Shown here: positions 24,734 to 33,132 of the stretch, piece after piece
Layout of the letters: the number at the start of each line of letters is the position of its first letter
Numbering within the stretch: the stretch's first letter is position 1
Source of the DNA: Leptospira adleri
GTDB taxonomy: Bacteria; Spirochaetota; Leptospiria; Leptospirales; Leptospiraceae
Assembly (NCBI RefSeq): GCF_002811985.1
Contig: NZ_NPDU01000004.1
Location: 42,967 to 106,966 of the forward strand
Direction of reading: 5' to 3'
Length of the DNA stretch: 64,000 nt
The notes under the pieces: model-generated
The model's input: the letters and a program-made list of their open reading frames with translations, nothing else
Databases searched by the model: none
What the model was told of the DNA's origin: nothing
Translations under genes and position numbers: made by a program

Positions 24734-25105
24734 ATGATTAGAATACTGACTCTCGCTCTTGTTGCGATTCTCGTTAACTGCACCACTTTTCAAGGTAGCT
24801 ACGCAGTTCTATCTCACAAAGAGGTAGATTTTTCAAAAAATTTCGAAAAAATAAAACCGACTGAAGAAGGAAAATCAGGTTTGAATATTTTCTTCGTAAT
24901 TCCCGTCGGCACGTTAGCTCTAACTGCTCGCATTAACGAAGCAATTACGGAAGCTCTTACCAAAAGCGGTGGAGATTTTCTGAAAAATGCGGAAATTAAA
25001 ACAAGCTATTACTATATTCCTTTCATCTACGGAAATGAAGAACTCATTGTAACCGGCGAAGTTTGGAAAGAATCTGCTGCCCCTGCAAAAGGCAAAAAAA
25101 AATAA
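24734..25105 (+). CDS. Small lipoprotein of unknown function
   Basis: A 123-residue protein beginning MIRILTLALVAILVNC, a lipoprotein signal ending in Cys. The mature part has a NIFFVIPVGTLALTARINEAITEAL segment, a short hydrophobic strand-helix, then LKNAEIKTSYYYIPFIYGNEELIVTGEVWK and a Lys-rich end. The pattern of a Gly-x-L start, an alternating beta end and a final VxGxVW is shared by small bacterial lipoproteins, but I cannot name a family. It is three bases after the previous lipoprotein gene. A strong hairpin follows the stop. Confidence 0.75.
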   Translation: MIRILTLALVAILVNCTTFQGSYAVLSHKEVDFSKNFEKIKPTEEGKSGLNIFFVIPVGTLALTARINEAITEALTKSGGDFLKNAEIKTSYYYIPFIYGNEELIVTGEVWKESAAPAKGKKK

Positions 25106-25121
25106 GGTCAACCAGATCCGT

Positions 25122-25168
25122 TCAAAGATCTCCGATATTTCTAGTTTATCAGATTCGGAGATCTTTGA
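25122..25168. terminator. Strong hairpin between convergent lipoprotein and cdsA genes
   Basis: Perfect 14-base arms TCAAAGATCTCCGA (25122-25135) and TCGGAGATCTTTGA (25155-25168), loop of 19 bases. It is just after the lipoprotein stop and about 200 bases before the end of the opposing cdsA gene. On the minus strand a run of eight T follows about 15 bases beyond the arm. Confidence 0.65.
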
Positions 25169-25366
25169 GTTAAACCCATATTAATAAAATAAGTTTTTTA
25201 CTTTCACCGGATACTACACGCTCTTAGAAAAGATTCCAATCTTCCGAATTTTAATTTCTCTCGTCGTTCATTCATAACCGTCTTATTTGAGACAACCCGT
25301 TGTTTTATTAATTAACTCATTACTAAAGTCGATAAAATTCATTGCTCAATATATAGCCCAATTTGT

Positions 25367-26113
25367 TCAAGCAAGGGCGAAGGCAATCAGATCAAATATC
25401 CGTAACAAAACCAAACACGCAAAAGTAAAGATCAAAGAATCAAAACGATCCAAAATTCCTCCGTGTCCCGGAAGAAAATTAGAATAATCTTTGATCTTGG
25501 CTTTCCTCTTCAGCCAACTCGCGCTCAAATCACCGCTCAGACTCAAAACAGAGATTCCAAAGGTAAGAGGCAAAGATTCGAGCGGATTCTTAGCGATCAC
25601 CGCAAAAAAGAAAAGACCGAATAACGCGGCAAAAAACGCGCCTCCCGCGAATCCTTCCCAAGTTTTATTCGGACTGATTTGAGGCGCCATCCTTGTTCTT
25701 CCCAAACTCTGACCAGCAAGTTGACTAAACGCGTCAAAAACGGCCACGCAGATATAAGTAAAAACCAAAGACCGATTCGAAAAAAGAAAACCGCTTCCGC
25801 AAAATAGAACGAAAACGATAAAGCCGATTACGAGTATCGTAGTCCGAAAAAACCCCGAAAACCGGGTCGCAGCCTTTGCTATCTCTAAAATCGCGCCGAA
25901 AGAAACCGAAAGACAAAATAGGATCCAGTAAATTCCGCCTAACGCGGAAAACAAGGTGGCGCCGGTGACGATCCCCGCATAAGACCAATATTTCGCCGTC
26001 CTCTTCTTTCTTTCGTCTTCATCTTTCTTTCTTCCAGTGATAAAAAACCAAACGCCTCCGATTAAAAACCCGGCGAAAATAAAGACAAAAATCGGTAAAA
26101 TTTCCTTATCCAA
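25367..26113 (-). CDS. cdsA: Phosphatidate cytidylyltransferase (CDP-diacylglycerol synthase)
   Basis: Inner-membrane enzyme that makes CDP-diacylglycerol from phosphatidate and CTP, the branch point of phospholipid synthesis. The 248-residue protein has about seven membrane helices. The family signature is intact near the C-terminus: SWLKRKAKIKD, then FLPGHGGILDRFD, with the magnesium-binding Asp residues. ISPNKTWEGFAGG is the other conserved block. The start is TTG with GAGGG upstream and overlaps the lipid kinase gene by eight bases. It is not beside uppS, frr or dxr, where bacterial cdsA commonly lies, so a second copy elsewhere is possible. Confidence 0.93.
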   Translation of the reverse strand: MDKEILPIFVFIFAGFLIGGVWFFITGRKKDEDERKKRTAKYWSYAGIVTGATLFSALGGIYWILFCLSVSFGAILEIAKAATRFSGFFRTTILVIGFIVFVLFCGSGFLFSNRSLVFTYICVAVFDAFSQLAGQSLGRTRMAPQISPNKTWEGFAGGAFFAALFGLFFFAVIAKNPLESLPLTFGISVLSLSGDLSASWLKRKAKIKDYSNFLPGHGGILDRFDSLIFTFACLVLLRIFDLIAFALA

Positions 26114-26993
26114 GTGAAAGAACCCTCAACGCCCTCGGGAGAATTTTTACGGAAAACTCCATTACATTTTCGTAAACTTCTCCATCCACCATAAGGAGAC
26201 CCGGATTTTCATATTTGACAAAAGAGGAAACCGCCTTGAGACGGTTTGGCGGATCGTAAAAATACGTCTTACTTAAAATAGAAAGGTTATGAATCGATTG
26301 TTTGACGTATCCGGCATCCAATTCCGCGACGTCGAATTTTCCATCCGTAAGATCCGCGTCCGGAAACGCCACAAAGTTCGCTACGTGTTTGCTGTTGTTT
26401 ATAATTCCGCCGGACAAAGATTTTCTCTTCTCCGAAAATTGATCATACGAAATCGAATAAGATTCTCTCGTATTCAAGAAAGAACCGAGCGCCGCCGCAA
26501 TCGGATAACAAAATTTTCGAAAACGTTTGAAGGATCGGTTTGCCATCTGCGTAACCTTCGCGGGAAAACCGAAACAAACCGTACTTGCTGAAACGCAGGA
26601 AAAAAATTCTTCCTCAGTTTTTATTTCTAAAGCCATAAGATCGATCGTAAGCTCTTTTCCCCACGCCAATTTGTCTAAGGACATTTTCCAACTTCCAAGA
26701 CCAAGATCTCTCGCAAGAGAATTTCCGGTTCCGGCGGGAACTAAACGGATTTTAGGAAACGGCAACCGCAAAGAGGACAGAATTTCGTGCAACGTGCCAT
26801 CGCCTCCGACCACTATGATCTCATTCACATCGGATCTTTCTCTCGCAATCTCTTTTGCGTGACCGGGGAAATCCGTCACTTCACAAGGGATCCCATTCCC
26901 TTCCAAATAAGTTTTCAGAATATGATTATCCGATGGATTCTTAGATCCGCTCTTTCCGTTTAAGATTGCAAAACGTTCTTGTTTTGTTTCCAT
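26106..26993 (-). CDS. Diacylglycerol kinase-family lipid kinase
   Basis: Soluble or peripheral kinase of the DagK/YegS family that phosphorylates a lipid such as diacylglycerol to phosphatidate. It has 295 residues from METKQERFA at 26993. N-terminal domain motif VVGGDGTLHEIL and LVPAGTGNSLARDLG provide the nucleotide-binding GGDGT and GTGN blocks; the C-terminal beta domain ends LLMVDGEVYE, the second signature. A longer frame starts at 27122 but would lie inside the phosphatidyltransferase gene. The genes overlap on both sides (34 bases upstream, eight downstream), so this enzyme is co-made with CDP-alcohol phosphotransferase and CdsA. Confidence 0.9.
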   Translation of the reverse strand: METKQERFAILNGKSGSKNPSDNHILKTYLEGNGIPCEVTDFPGHAKEIARERSDVNEIIVVGGDGTLHEILSSLRLPFPKIRLVPAGTGNSLARDLGLGSWKMSLDKLAWGKELTIDLMALEIKTEEEFFSCVSASTVCFGFPAKVTQMANRSFKRFRKFCYPIAAALGSFLNTRESYSISYDQFSEKRKSLSGGIINNSKHVANFVAFPDADLTDGKFDVAELDAGYVKQSIHNLSILSKTYFYDPPNRLKAVSSFVKYENPGLLMVDGEVYENVMEFSVKILPRALRVLSLG

Positions 26994-27550
26994 ATCCAAT
27001 ACATACCTCGAACGTTCGGTCTTAGTTCTTTTAAGTAGAATAGAATCGCAATCTCCTCTAAGTAAGCGAAAGAACACAGAAAAAAGGAAAGATATAAAAG
27101 AGGACTCCAAGCTCCAAACCAAAACAAAGTCATAAACAAAATCCCGAGAGCGTATGCGGCCGCTCTGCTCGCATACGTATGAAAACTCGAAATGGATGAG
27201 AATTTAAACAGAGAATAAATCATCTCGATAAAATATAGCGCAAGAACTGCAAGAATCCAAACAAGATAATCGAATACAAAAGAAGGCTCGAATATTAGAA
27301 TTCCGTAAATTCCCGATAAAAAAGTCAACACATCCGCGATCGAATCTATCTTCGCGCCGAACGCGGATTGGACCTTTAAAGCTCTCGCAATAAGACCGTC
27401 CAGAATATCGGATAAAAGGGCTGCGAAAAAAATCCAGGAAAAAAGAGATCGTTCTTCCAGAAAGGTTAAGTAAATCAAAACTGGAAACAAAAGAATTCTG
27501 CAAAACGAAATCGTATTTGGTATGTTTTTTATCCAGGTCTTTTCAAACAT
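26960..27550 (-). CDS. CDP-alcohol phosphatidyltransferase
   Basis: Inner-membrane enzyme that swaps CMP on a CDP-activated lipid or alcohol for another alcohol, forming a phospholipid headgroup. The 196-residue protein has about six helices and the full family signature D-G-x2-A-R-x8-G-x3-D-x3-D, beginning DGLIARAL at about residues 50-57 and ending FGAKIDSIAD; all four Asp are present. The short N-terminus IPNTISFCRILLFPVLIYL resembles PgsA-type enzymes, but substrate cannot be fixed from sequence. It is the first of three overlapping phospholipid genes. Confidence 0.9.
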   Translation of the reverse strand: MFEKTWIKNIPNTISFCRILLFPVLIYLTFLEERSLFSWIFFAALLSDILDGLIARALKVQSAFGAKIDSIADVLTFLSGIYGILIFEPSFVFDYLVWILAVLALYFIEMIYSLFKFSSISSFHTYASRAAAYALGILFMTLFWFGAWSPLLYLSFFLCSFAYLEEIAILFYLKELRPNVRGMYWIWKQNKNVLQS

Positions 27551-27783
27551 ATCATTGCTTCCTTATTCTCGCACAAACGTTAGGCGGGCTTTTTATCTTC
27601 GTCCTGATTACCGGATTTTATCTCTGTATCAATTCATTTTTGAAATGTTAAGCGAATCGACGTTCCAAATCTTCCTTTGCCCGGATCAAATCTCTAAAAA
27701 ATCGATTTTTAAACAAACGGATTCGAAGGTTTATATCGATCCGAAACGGAAACTCGGACATAGAAAAAAGACGAACGTTACTT

Positions 27784-28674
27784 TTAGGATTCATAATGTA
27801 TATGCCGGGGGTTGGACCAAATGCCTCGGATACAATTTCCGATCGTTGTAGTCTTAATTCTTCGCCTAAGACCTAAGGATAGTGAAATCCAGGAAAGACT
27901 CGGATCCGCGTGATGAGTCTCGTGATTTCCGATCCCCATTCCCAGAGGAAAAAAGAAAGTATTGCTTTCCAGATCGGCTCGAACACCCGTATGTTCGCAC
28001 CAATGTCTCAACGAACCCCAAACGTTCGCAAAGAGAAAGGAACCGAAGATAAACCAAGGATTCGGATTCCATTCTAAATAGAGAAGAATAGAAATCGAAA
28101 ATGAAAAACATAAAAATAAAATCGAACGGATTCGCGAATGAAAGTTTGCAGGGGATTGTTTTTTTTTCAGGATCGGTCCCCGTTCTCTAAAAAGAATCGC
28201 CGCTACGCTTGAAAACAAAGGGAGCAATTCCACAAAAACATAAAGTCGCCTTCGGCTTTGAAACAGATTTTTTTTCCACTCCGGCCAAAGCGGATCGTCC
28301 GGCTGATTTGTGTGAGCGTGATGATAAAGATGAATTTTACGGAAAGGTTCTCCATAGAACGGAAGAAATACCAGTGCGGACGCACCATTTAAAATCCATC
28401 GATCGAAGGAAGAACGTGTCAAGTTTCGATGCGCGCCTTCGTGAACCAAAAGAATCATCCATGCGTGTAAAAACAAACCGGACAACGGAAGAACAAAATA
28501 GAAGCCGCTTCGGAACCATTGATGCAAAAGAAAAATTCCATAATACAAACCGAAAGCGGCGAGCAAACTCGCGAACAATACGAGTCCTCTTCGTTTTCGA
28601 AGTTTCTTTTCAAATGTTTTTTCCCAATCGTCTTCCGGAAACGAAACCGAAGTAAGCTCTTTGTAAAACTTCAT
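27784..28674 (-). CDS. Membrane fatty acid desaturase/hydroxylase-type di-iron protein
   Basis: Inner-membrane di-iron oxygenase of the fatty acid desaturase superfamily. The 296-residue protein has four to five helices and three His boxes: HEGAH (78-82), HLYHH (115-119) and HETHH near the C-terminus, giving the eight-His metal site. HWCEHTG adds a further conserved His. It introduces a double bond, or possibly a hydroxyl group, into an acyl chain; a beta-carotene hydroxylase-like activity cannot be excluded. An AGGA sits before the ATG. It is just upstream of the phospholipid trio on the same strand, which fits membrane lipid work. Confidence 0.9.
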   Translation of the reverse strand: MKFYKELTSVSFPEDDWEKTFEKKLRKRRGLVLFASLLAAFGLYYGIFLLHQWFRSGFYFVLPLSGLFLHAWMILLVHEGAHRNLTRSSFDRWILNGASALVFLPFYGEPFRKIHLYHHAHTNQPDDPLWPEWKKNLFQSRRRLYVFVELLPLFSSVAAILFRERGPILKKKQSPANFHSRIRSILFLCFSFSISILLYLEWNPNPWFIFGSFLFANVWGSLRHWCEHTGVRADLESNTFFFPLGMGIGNHETHHADPSLSWISLSLGLRRRIKTTTIGNCIRGIWSNPRHIHYES

Positions 28675-28700
28675 ATAAACTGAATATTCCTGTTTTATGA

Positions 28701-29486
28701 TTATCGATTAAAAAATTCGATCACTCGTTGTTTTTGAGCGGAATTGCTCGAACCGGTATGACCTTGGCCGGGAGTAATATGGAGTGGGATTTCGGCAACT
28801 TCAGAACATTCCCGTTTTAAAAATCGATTTAGGGAAACTACCCAGTTTTTTGAAAGTTCCAAACGATTTTTTCCGTACGATCCGTCTTTGGGAACGGCCG
28901 GGTCCGTCGTATCCAATTCTCCTACAGTTACGCTCAGCTGAGTTTTGCAGAAATTCTTAAATTCAAGAGACACGTCATCGGGAAAGTCTTTCCTTTTTTG
29001 AAGACCGGTAGGAAATTCTTTTCCGAAATCCGGAAAAGTGTACCAGCCCGGAGCGGAAATAAAAGCCTTTCTTACTCGCGAACCGTACATTAGAATATAA
29101 CGATGTACGAATTGAGCTCCTCCGGAATGTCCGTACATATACAGACGATTTATATTGACTTTATGTTCCGATTCTACCTTTTTAAGGTTCTCCTGTAAAA
29201 AAATATCTCCTCTCTGCTTTCCGTCGATTACGACCGCGTAGTCGTTCCAATATTCCTTCTTAAAAACAGGAACGACTAGAGGAACTCGCAACGCGTCGGC
29301 GATCGATTTCCCGAATTTCAGATAATGATCCCAATCGTAGGCTTTGCTATGGATGATTATGAGAACGCCCTTGCTCCGATCATAATCCTCGGGATAATAT
29401 TCCAGATATTCCAAATCAACTTCGGATTTTACTGGGACCGTCGAAAGCAAAGTAAGAATTACGATCGTACAAATACGTTTGTTCAT
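28701..29486 (-). CDS. Secreted alpha/beta hydrolase
   Basis: Exported 261-residue protein: MNKRICTIVILTLLSTVPVKS is a classical signal peptide. The fold is marked by GVLIIIHSKAYDWDHYLKFG (oxyanion strand), the nucleophile elbow MYGHSGGAQFVHRYIL with Ser in GHSGG, an acidic residue in VGELDTTDPAV and the likely catalytic His in TPGQGHTGSS. It resembles PHB-depolymerase/esterase-like hydrolases without being a clear member. The ATG is preceded by GGAAAC. It is separated by 26 bases from the desaturase gene downstream, so they may share a transcript. Substrate unknown. Confidence 0.82.
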   Translation of the reverse strand: MNKRICTIVILTLLSTVPVKSEVDLEYLEYYPEDYDRSKGVLIIIHSKAYDWDHYLKFGKSIADALRVPLVVPVFKKEYWNDYAVVIDGKQRGDIFLQENLKKVESEHKVNINRLYMYGHSGGAQFVHRYILMYGSRVRKAFISAPGWYTFPDFGKEFPTGLQKRKDFPDDVSLEFKNFCKTQLSVTVGELDTTDPAVPKDGSYGKNRLELSKNWVVSLNRFLKRECSEVAEIPLHITPGQGHTGSSNSAQKQRVIEFFNR

Positions 29487-29721
29487 TTTAGTTTCCGTTA
29501 TTGACCGATATTCTTAATAACCGAGCCCGATTGAACGCGATCGACCCGTCTAAAAAAAACAAAGCCGCCGAACGTCACTTCTCTAAAACGATAGCATTCC
29601 ATTTAAACGCGAGTTTCGGAAAGAATCAAAACGAGCGGCGATTTTAATTCGATAAAATCCTTGTGCAAGAAAAATTTAAACGACTTCGGTTTGAGAGAAC
29701 TCGAACTATAGGTACGATTCG

Positions 29722-30678
29722 TTATCGATTCCAGTTTGGAAAGTTTGCAAGACCTTCTTGTGCGATCGAGTCGTGCGCTGGAATGACGTTTATCTCCGGC
29801 TTGCTAAGAATCAACTCGTGCACCCTCGCCAACTCTTTTCCAAGACTATCGGGATCCTTGTCCGCGATTCTTCTCGAGAGCCTAGGTTTGTGTGCGGGAA
29901 TCAAAAAACCTTCCTTCGACCAGCTGATGTCTCCCGTAAAAAAGTATCTTTTCTTCTCGGACAGATTGATAAAAAGTCCGATCGATCCTCCGCCGTGCCC
30001 CTCCATAGGAACGAAGACAATACTTCCATCTTGAAATAGATCCAGACTTTTAGAATACGTTTCATAAGGAGCGTCCTTAAAAACTAAATTCTCCCATTGA
30101 ACTAGATCTCCGTCGAATTGCCTCTGGATATAGCCGTGTCTTACGTTTGAAGCAAATGCAGCATAACGTTCTTCCTGGGTCGTCAGGACTTTGGCCCAAG
30201 GGAAATCCTTGATTCCGCTAGCGTGATCCCAGTGCATATGGGAAAGAAAGATTCTTTCGATCCGCTTCGGATCGTACCCCTCCTTCTTGAGAAGATCGAC
30301 TGCGGGTCTGTGATCTTTGTAAGCCATCAATACCCGAAGATGAATCGGGTTTAAGGCGAATTGTTCATTTATATCGCTTCCAAGTCCCGTATCGAATAAG
30401 AATTTTCCGCTCGGATGTTCCACGAGCAAAGCAGAATGAGAAATCACCCTTTTTTTGAAAAGATTTCCTCCTTCGAACAAAAACGCCTCCGACGTATCTG
30501 CGATCGCCGTTTTTAAGAGCGCAAAACGAACCCCGGGATTACGGAACGCCAAAGATTTGCGGCTTCCCCTCTCTTCCCTAGGATAATAAGAGATTTCTAA
30601 TTTAGGATAACCTAATGCGATCAGAAGACTTAAAATAATAATTCCAACAATCCCAAAAACGATCCAATAACGTTTCAT
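29722..30678 (-). CDS. Metallo-beta-lactamase-fold hydrolase with N-terminal anchor
   Basis: A 318-residue zinc hydrolase. Residues 4-23 (YWIVFGIVGIIILSLLIALG) form a signal anchor, so it faces outward. The metal site has HMHWDH (His147, His149, Asp151, His152), a GHGGGSIG His block, the bridging Asp in FTGDISW and the last His in PAHDS. The set resembles lactonase-like MBL enzymes more than true beta-lactamases. It overlaps the TetR gene by four bases (ATGA), with GGAGAG before its ATG, so it is the likely target of that repressor and may clear a small inducing molecule. Confidence 0.9.
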   Translation of the reverse strand: MKRYWIVFGIVGIIILSLLIALGYPKLEISYYPREERGSRKSLAFRNPGVRFALLKTAIADTSEAFLFEGGNLFKKRVISHSALLVEHPSGKFLFDTGLGSDINEQFALNPIHLRVLMAYKDHRPAVDLLKKEGYDPKRIERIFLSHMHWDHASGIKDFPWAKVLTTQEERYAAFASNVRHGYIQRQFDGDLVQWENLVFKDAPYETYSKSLDLFQDGSIVFVPMEGHGGGSIGLFINLSEKKRYFFTGDISWSKEGFLIPAHKPRLSRRIADKDPDSLGKELARVHELILSKPEINVIPAHDSIAQEGLANFPNWNR

Positions 30679-31259
30679 TTTTTCTCTCCTTTCTGTATCA
30701 ATAACTTTGCGGTATTTGCCGCGGATCTCATCGGACCCGAATCACGATTTGTCCTAGAAAGAAGAATTGCGCCTTCAAGTAGACAAAGAATCGAAGTCGA
30801 CAACTCTAAGGCTTTTTTCCTGACCCAACCCGACTTTATAAAATACGCTTCGAGCTCTTCATTCCATTCCGCAAATACGGCTTTACACGCGTCATTTACG
30901 GAAGAATATTGGGACGCGGTCTCGGAAGCGGTTGTCGCAACCGGACATCCTTGTTTAAAATCCGTCTCGATCAACTTGCGTTCTAAAACTTTGAAGATCG
31001 TTCCAATCCCATTTGCGGGCGTTTTAGAAGATTCTAATAGAACTTTAAACATTGACCCCATCTCCCTTCCGGAAACGGTAATCGCCTCCGCTGCCAAATC
31101 TTCTTTTCCACCCGGAAAATGAAAATAGATGGATCCTTTGGGAGATTTCGAAGATGCGACGATCTCGTTTAACCCTGTAGCGTTGTAACCTCTGGTCTCC
31201 AATGATAAGGCCATTGCCTGAATCATCCTCTCTTTGGACTCGGCTCCTTTTTCACTCAT
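30675..31259 (-). CDS. TetR-family repressor, LmrA/YxaF (QdoR)-like
   Basis: DNA-binding homodimeric repressor of 194 residues. The N-terminal helix-turn-helix is KERMIQAMALSLETRGYNATGLNEIV with recognition region SPKGSIYFHFPGGKEDL. The C-terminal ligand domain carries the KQGCPVATTASE motif found in the YxaF/LmrA type. It is coupled to the metallo-beta-lactamase-fold gene. A site resembling that group's operators lies 20-40 bases upstream (31281-31298), so it probably represses its own transcript and responds to a small hydrophobic or aromatic ligand (inference). Confidence 0.9.
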   Translation of the reverse strand: MSEKGAESKERMIQAMALSLETRGYNATGLNEIVASSKSPKGSIYFHFPGGKEDLAAEAITVSGREMGSMFKVLLESSKTPANGIGTIFKVLERKLIETDFKQGCPVATTASETASQYSSVNDACKAVFAEWNEELEAYFIKSGWVRKKALELSTSILCLLEGAILLSRTNRDSGPMRSAANTAKLLIQKGEKK

Positions 31260-31280
31260 TCCTCAAATAAACCATAAATA

Positions 31281-31298
31281 TATAGACCAGTCAACATA
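31281..31298. promoter_or_regulatory. Candidate operator of the TetR/LmrA-like repressor
   Basis: TATAGACCAGTCAACATA has the TAGACC-x-GTC core that I recall for the LmrA/YxaF boxes of Bacillus. It lies just upstream of the repressor start and overlaps likely promoter sequence (TATATATTT on the minus strand). The match is by eye; binding is inferred. Confidence 0.5.
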
Positions 31299-31484
31299 TT
31301 TTTTGAAACCTTTTATACGAATTCTTTCTATAGAAACCGAGTTTCAAAATGAAGAATCCGGAGATGTCTCGAACAAGTGCGGTCAGGCGTAGTAATTGAC
31401 GATTTTTGTCCTTAGAAATGGAGAAAAAAAGATTCCCCGATTTTATCGCGAAGAAACATTCAAAATTTCTTAACTATCATTCCG

Positions 31485-32618
31485 TCAGAGAAGACTGGCG
31501 AACAGATCTTGATTGGAAAATTCCAATACCGCTTTTGATCCGAACTCGTTCGAATCAAATCGAAAATTTCCCTTCAGTTGTTGAGTCATAATCGAGATCA
31601 AAGTAAAGCCGGTCGTTTTCGGTTGAGACCAAACGGATTCCTTTTGAATCCCTGGACCGTTATCCAAAACGGTAAGAGAATATCTCTTGTTCGTAAAATT
31701 TAATTCAACGGTGATTTTACCTTTTGAATTTCCATTGCGGGAATGACGAACCGCATTGTTCAACAATTCGTAGACGATCATCGCGAAAGGAACCGATATT
31801 TCTATACTCAAAGGCGCCGCATTCTCACATTGTATCAATTCGACAGGAGAGTCGTTTTGAATTCTTATCAAGCGTACGATTTCCTCCAAAACTTTGTTAA
31901 GATCGATCTCGTAATCGGTTTCCGATTTGTAGATTGCGTCGTGAATCTTGGATAACATTAGAATTCTTTCATTGAATCCTTCCATCTGTTTATCGCCGCT
32001 CTTGACTCCATTGTTTTGGTGCAAATTTGCAAAACCGCTCAAAATCTGAAGGTTATTTTTGACTCGATGATGAATTTCCCGAATAAAAACTTCCTTTTCT
32101 TTTTTGTGACTGCTAAGAACTCGAACCGTAATGATGGCAAGCGTACAAAAAAGAATAAATTTCAGAATGGTATCGAAAATGAAAGCGGAACTCAATTCTC
32201 CTCTTCCCCAATACTGATACATTCGAATCGCCATCAATATTCCCGTATAACAAGAAACTGCGATCGTAAGTTTACTATTGGAAAAATGTAAGAACAATAT
32301 AATGATCGTCGCCATCGAAAAATAAACGTTCCCGGTTTGCATTCCGAAGAAAATTCCGAAGGTCAACGCGGTGAGACTCAGATAGAGAATCGAATAGATC
32401 GCAGCTTCGAGTCGATTGATCAGTAAAAAACCGATCGACACAAGCGCAGAAATAGCAAAGATCAAAAAGCCGATCCGGATTCCCTGTTTGATATAAAGAA
32501 GACAAGCAACGATTGAGACGATAAAAATGACCAGATCGGTTACATAAAGATGATACGCCCTCTTTCGAGTGAGATAATCCCTTCTTCCATAGATTCGATT
32601 TATTTTTTCAAAAAACAT
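31485..32618 (-). CDS. Membrane sensor histidine kinase, HisKA_2 type
   Basis: A 377-residue kinase. Residues 20-170 hold about six hydrophobic helices without a large periplasmic loop. The dimerisation region is of the HisKA_2 kind, with REIHHRVKNNLQILSGF containing the phospho-His. The ATPase domain has YELLNNAVRHS (N box), LDNGPGI (G1) and TTGFTLISIMTQQLKG (a relaxed G2). No response regulator is adjacent. HisKA_2 kinases often feed stress or light-type regulators, but the input here is unknown. The promoter region upstream is long (about 510 bases). Confidence 0.9.
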   Translation of the reverse strand: MFFEKINRIYGRRDYLTRKRAYHLYVTDLVIFIVSIVACLLYIKQGIRIGFLIFAISALVSIGFLLINRLEAAIYSILYLSLTALTFGIFFGMQTGNVYFSMATIIILFLHFSNSKLTIAVSCYTGILMAIRMYQYWGRGELSSAFIFDTILKFILFCTLAIITVRVLSSHKKEKEVFIREIHHRVKNNLQILSGFANLHQNNGVKSGDKQMEGFNERILMLSKIHDAIYKSETDYEIDLNKVLEEIVRLIRIQNDSPVELIQCENAAPLSIEISVPFAMIVYELLNNAVRHSRNGNSKGKITVELNFTNKRYSLTVLDNGPGIQKESVWSQPKTTGFTLISIMTQQLKGNFRFDSNEFGSKAVLEFSNQDLFASLL

Positions 32619-33132
32619 GCGGGTTCAGAATTCTTTTTGAAGGGAACTTATCCGGAAACGTGGGACATCATTCCCGGCTATCCGACAAAATACAAATGTT
32701 TTTCTAAGACGTAATCCGTCTTTCCCTTCGGTAAATTCGATATTTTCAGTCTTTTAGAATCGATGTTTGCGTGCGGCAACGCTCATTTTTAAAAAACGAA
32801 TCAATCGAACCTATGACTTAGCTTCCAAGGAATTCATTCTCTCTCGTCTGGGGAAGCATAGTATAACGCTACATCGAGTTTTCCTAATATTACAAACGAT
32901 ATCAATCGAACGATGGCGAAAACATCTTCCGTCTCATGATTTTCTCCGGGTTTTCATAGCGGACACTTCGCTCAAAACGAGATTCAATTCTTCTTAGAAT
33001 AAAATCTTTTTGATTAGAACCAAACGCTTAGAACGTTATGCGTTCTATATCGTATATATGCTTCTTAGTAAAACATTCGGCCCGCGACCAGATTATGACC
33101 GGCTTATATAATATTTCCTGCGACCGAGGAGA
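32619..33132. other. Intergenic region between the HisKA_2 kinase and thiM
   Basis: About 510 bases with no supportable gene; open frames lack start sites and domain signals. It has the inverted repeat AGAACG-TTATG-CGTTCT (about 33031-33047) and A/T-rich promoter-like tracts on the minus side ahead of the kinase gene. I see no riboswitch fold. Confidence 0.4.

Noticed and set aside
28209..28655. Plus-strand frame of 148 codons antisense to the desaturase
   Set aside because: The desaturase has all three His boxes in frame; the antisense translation is low-complexity and charged.
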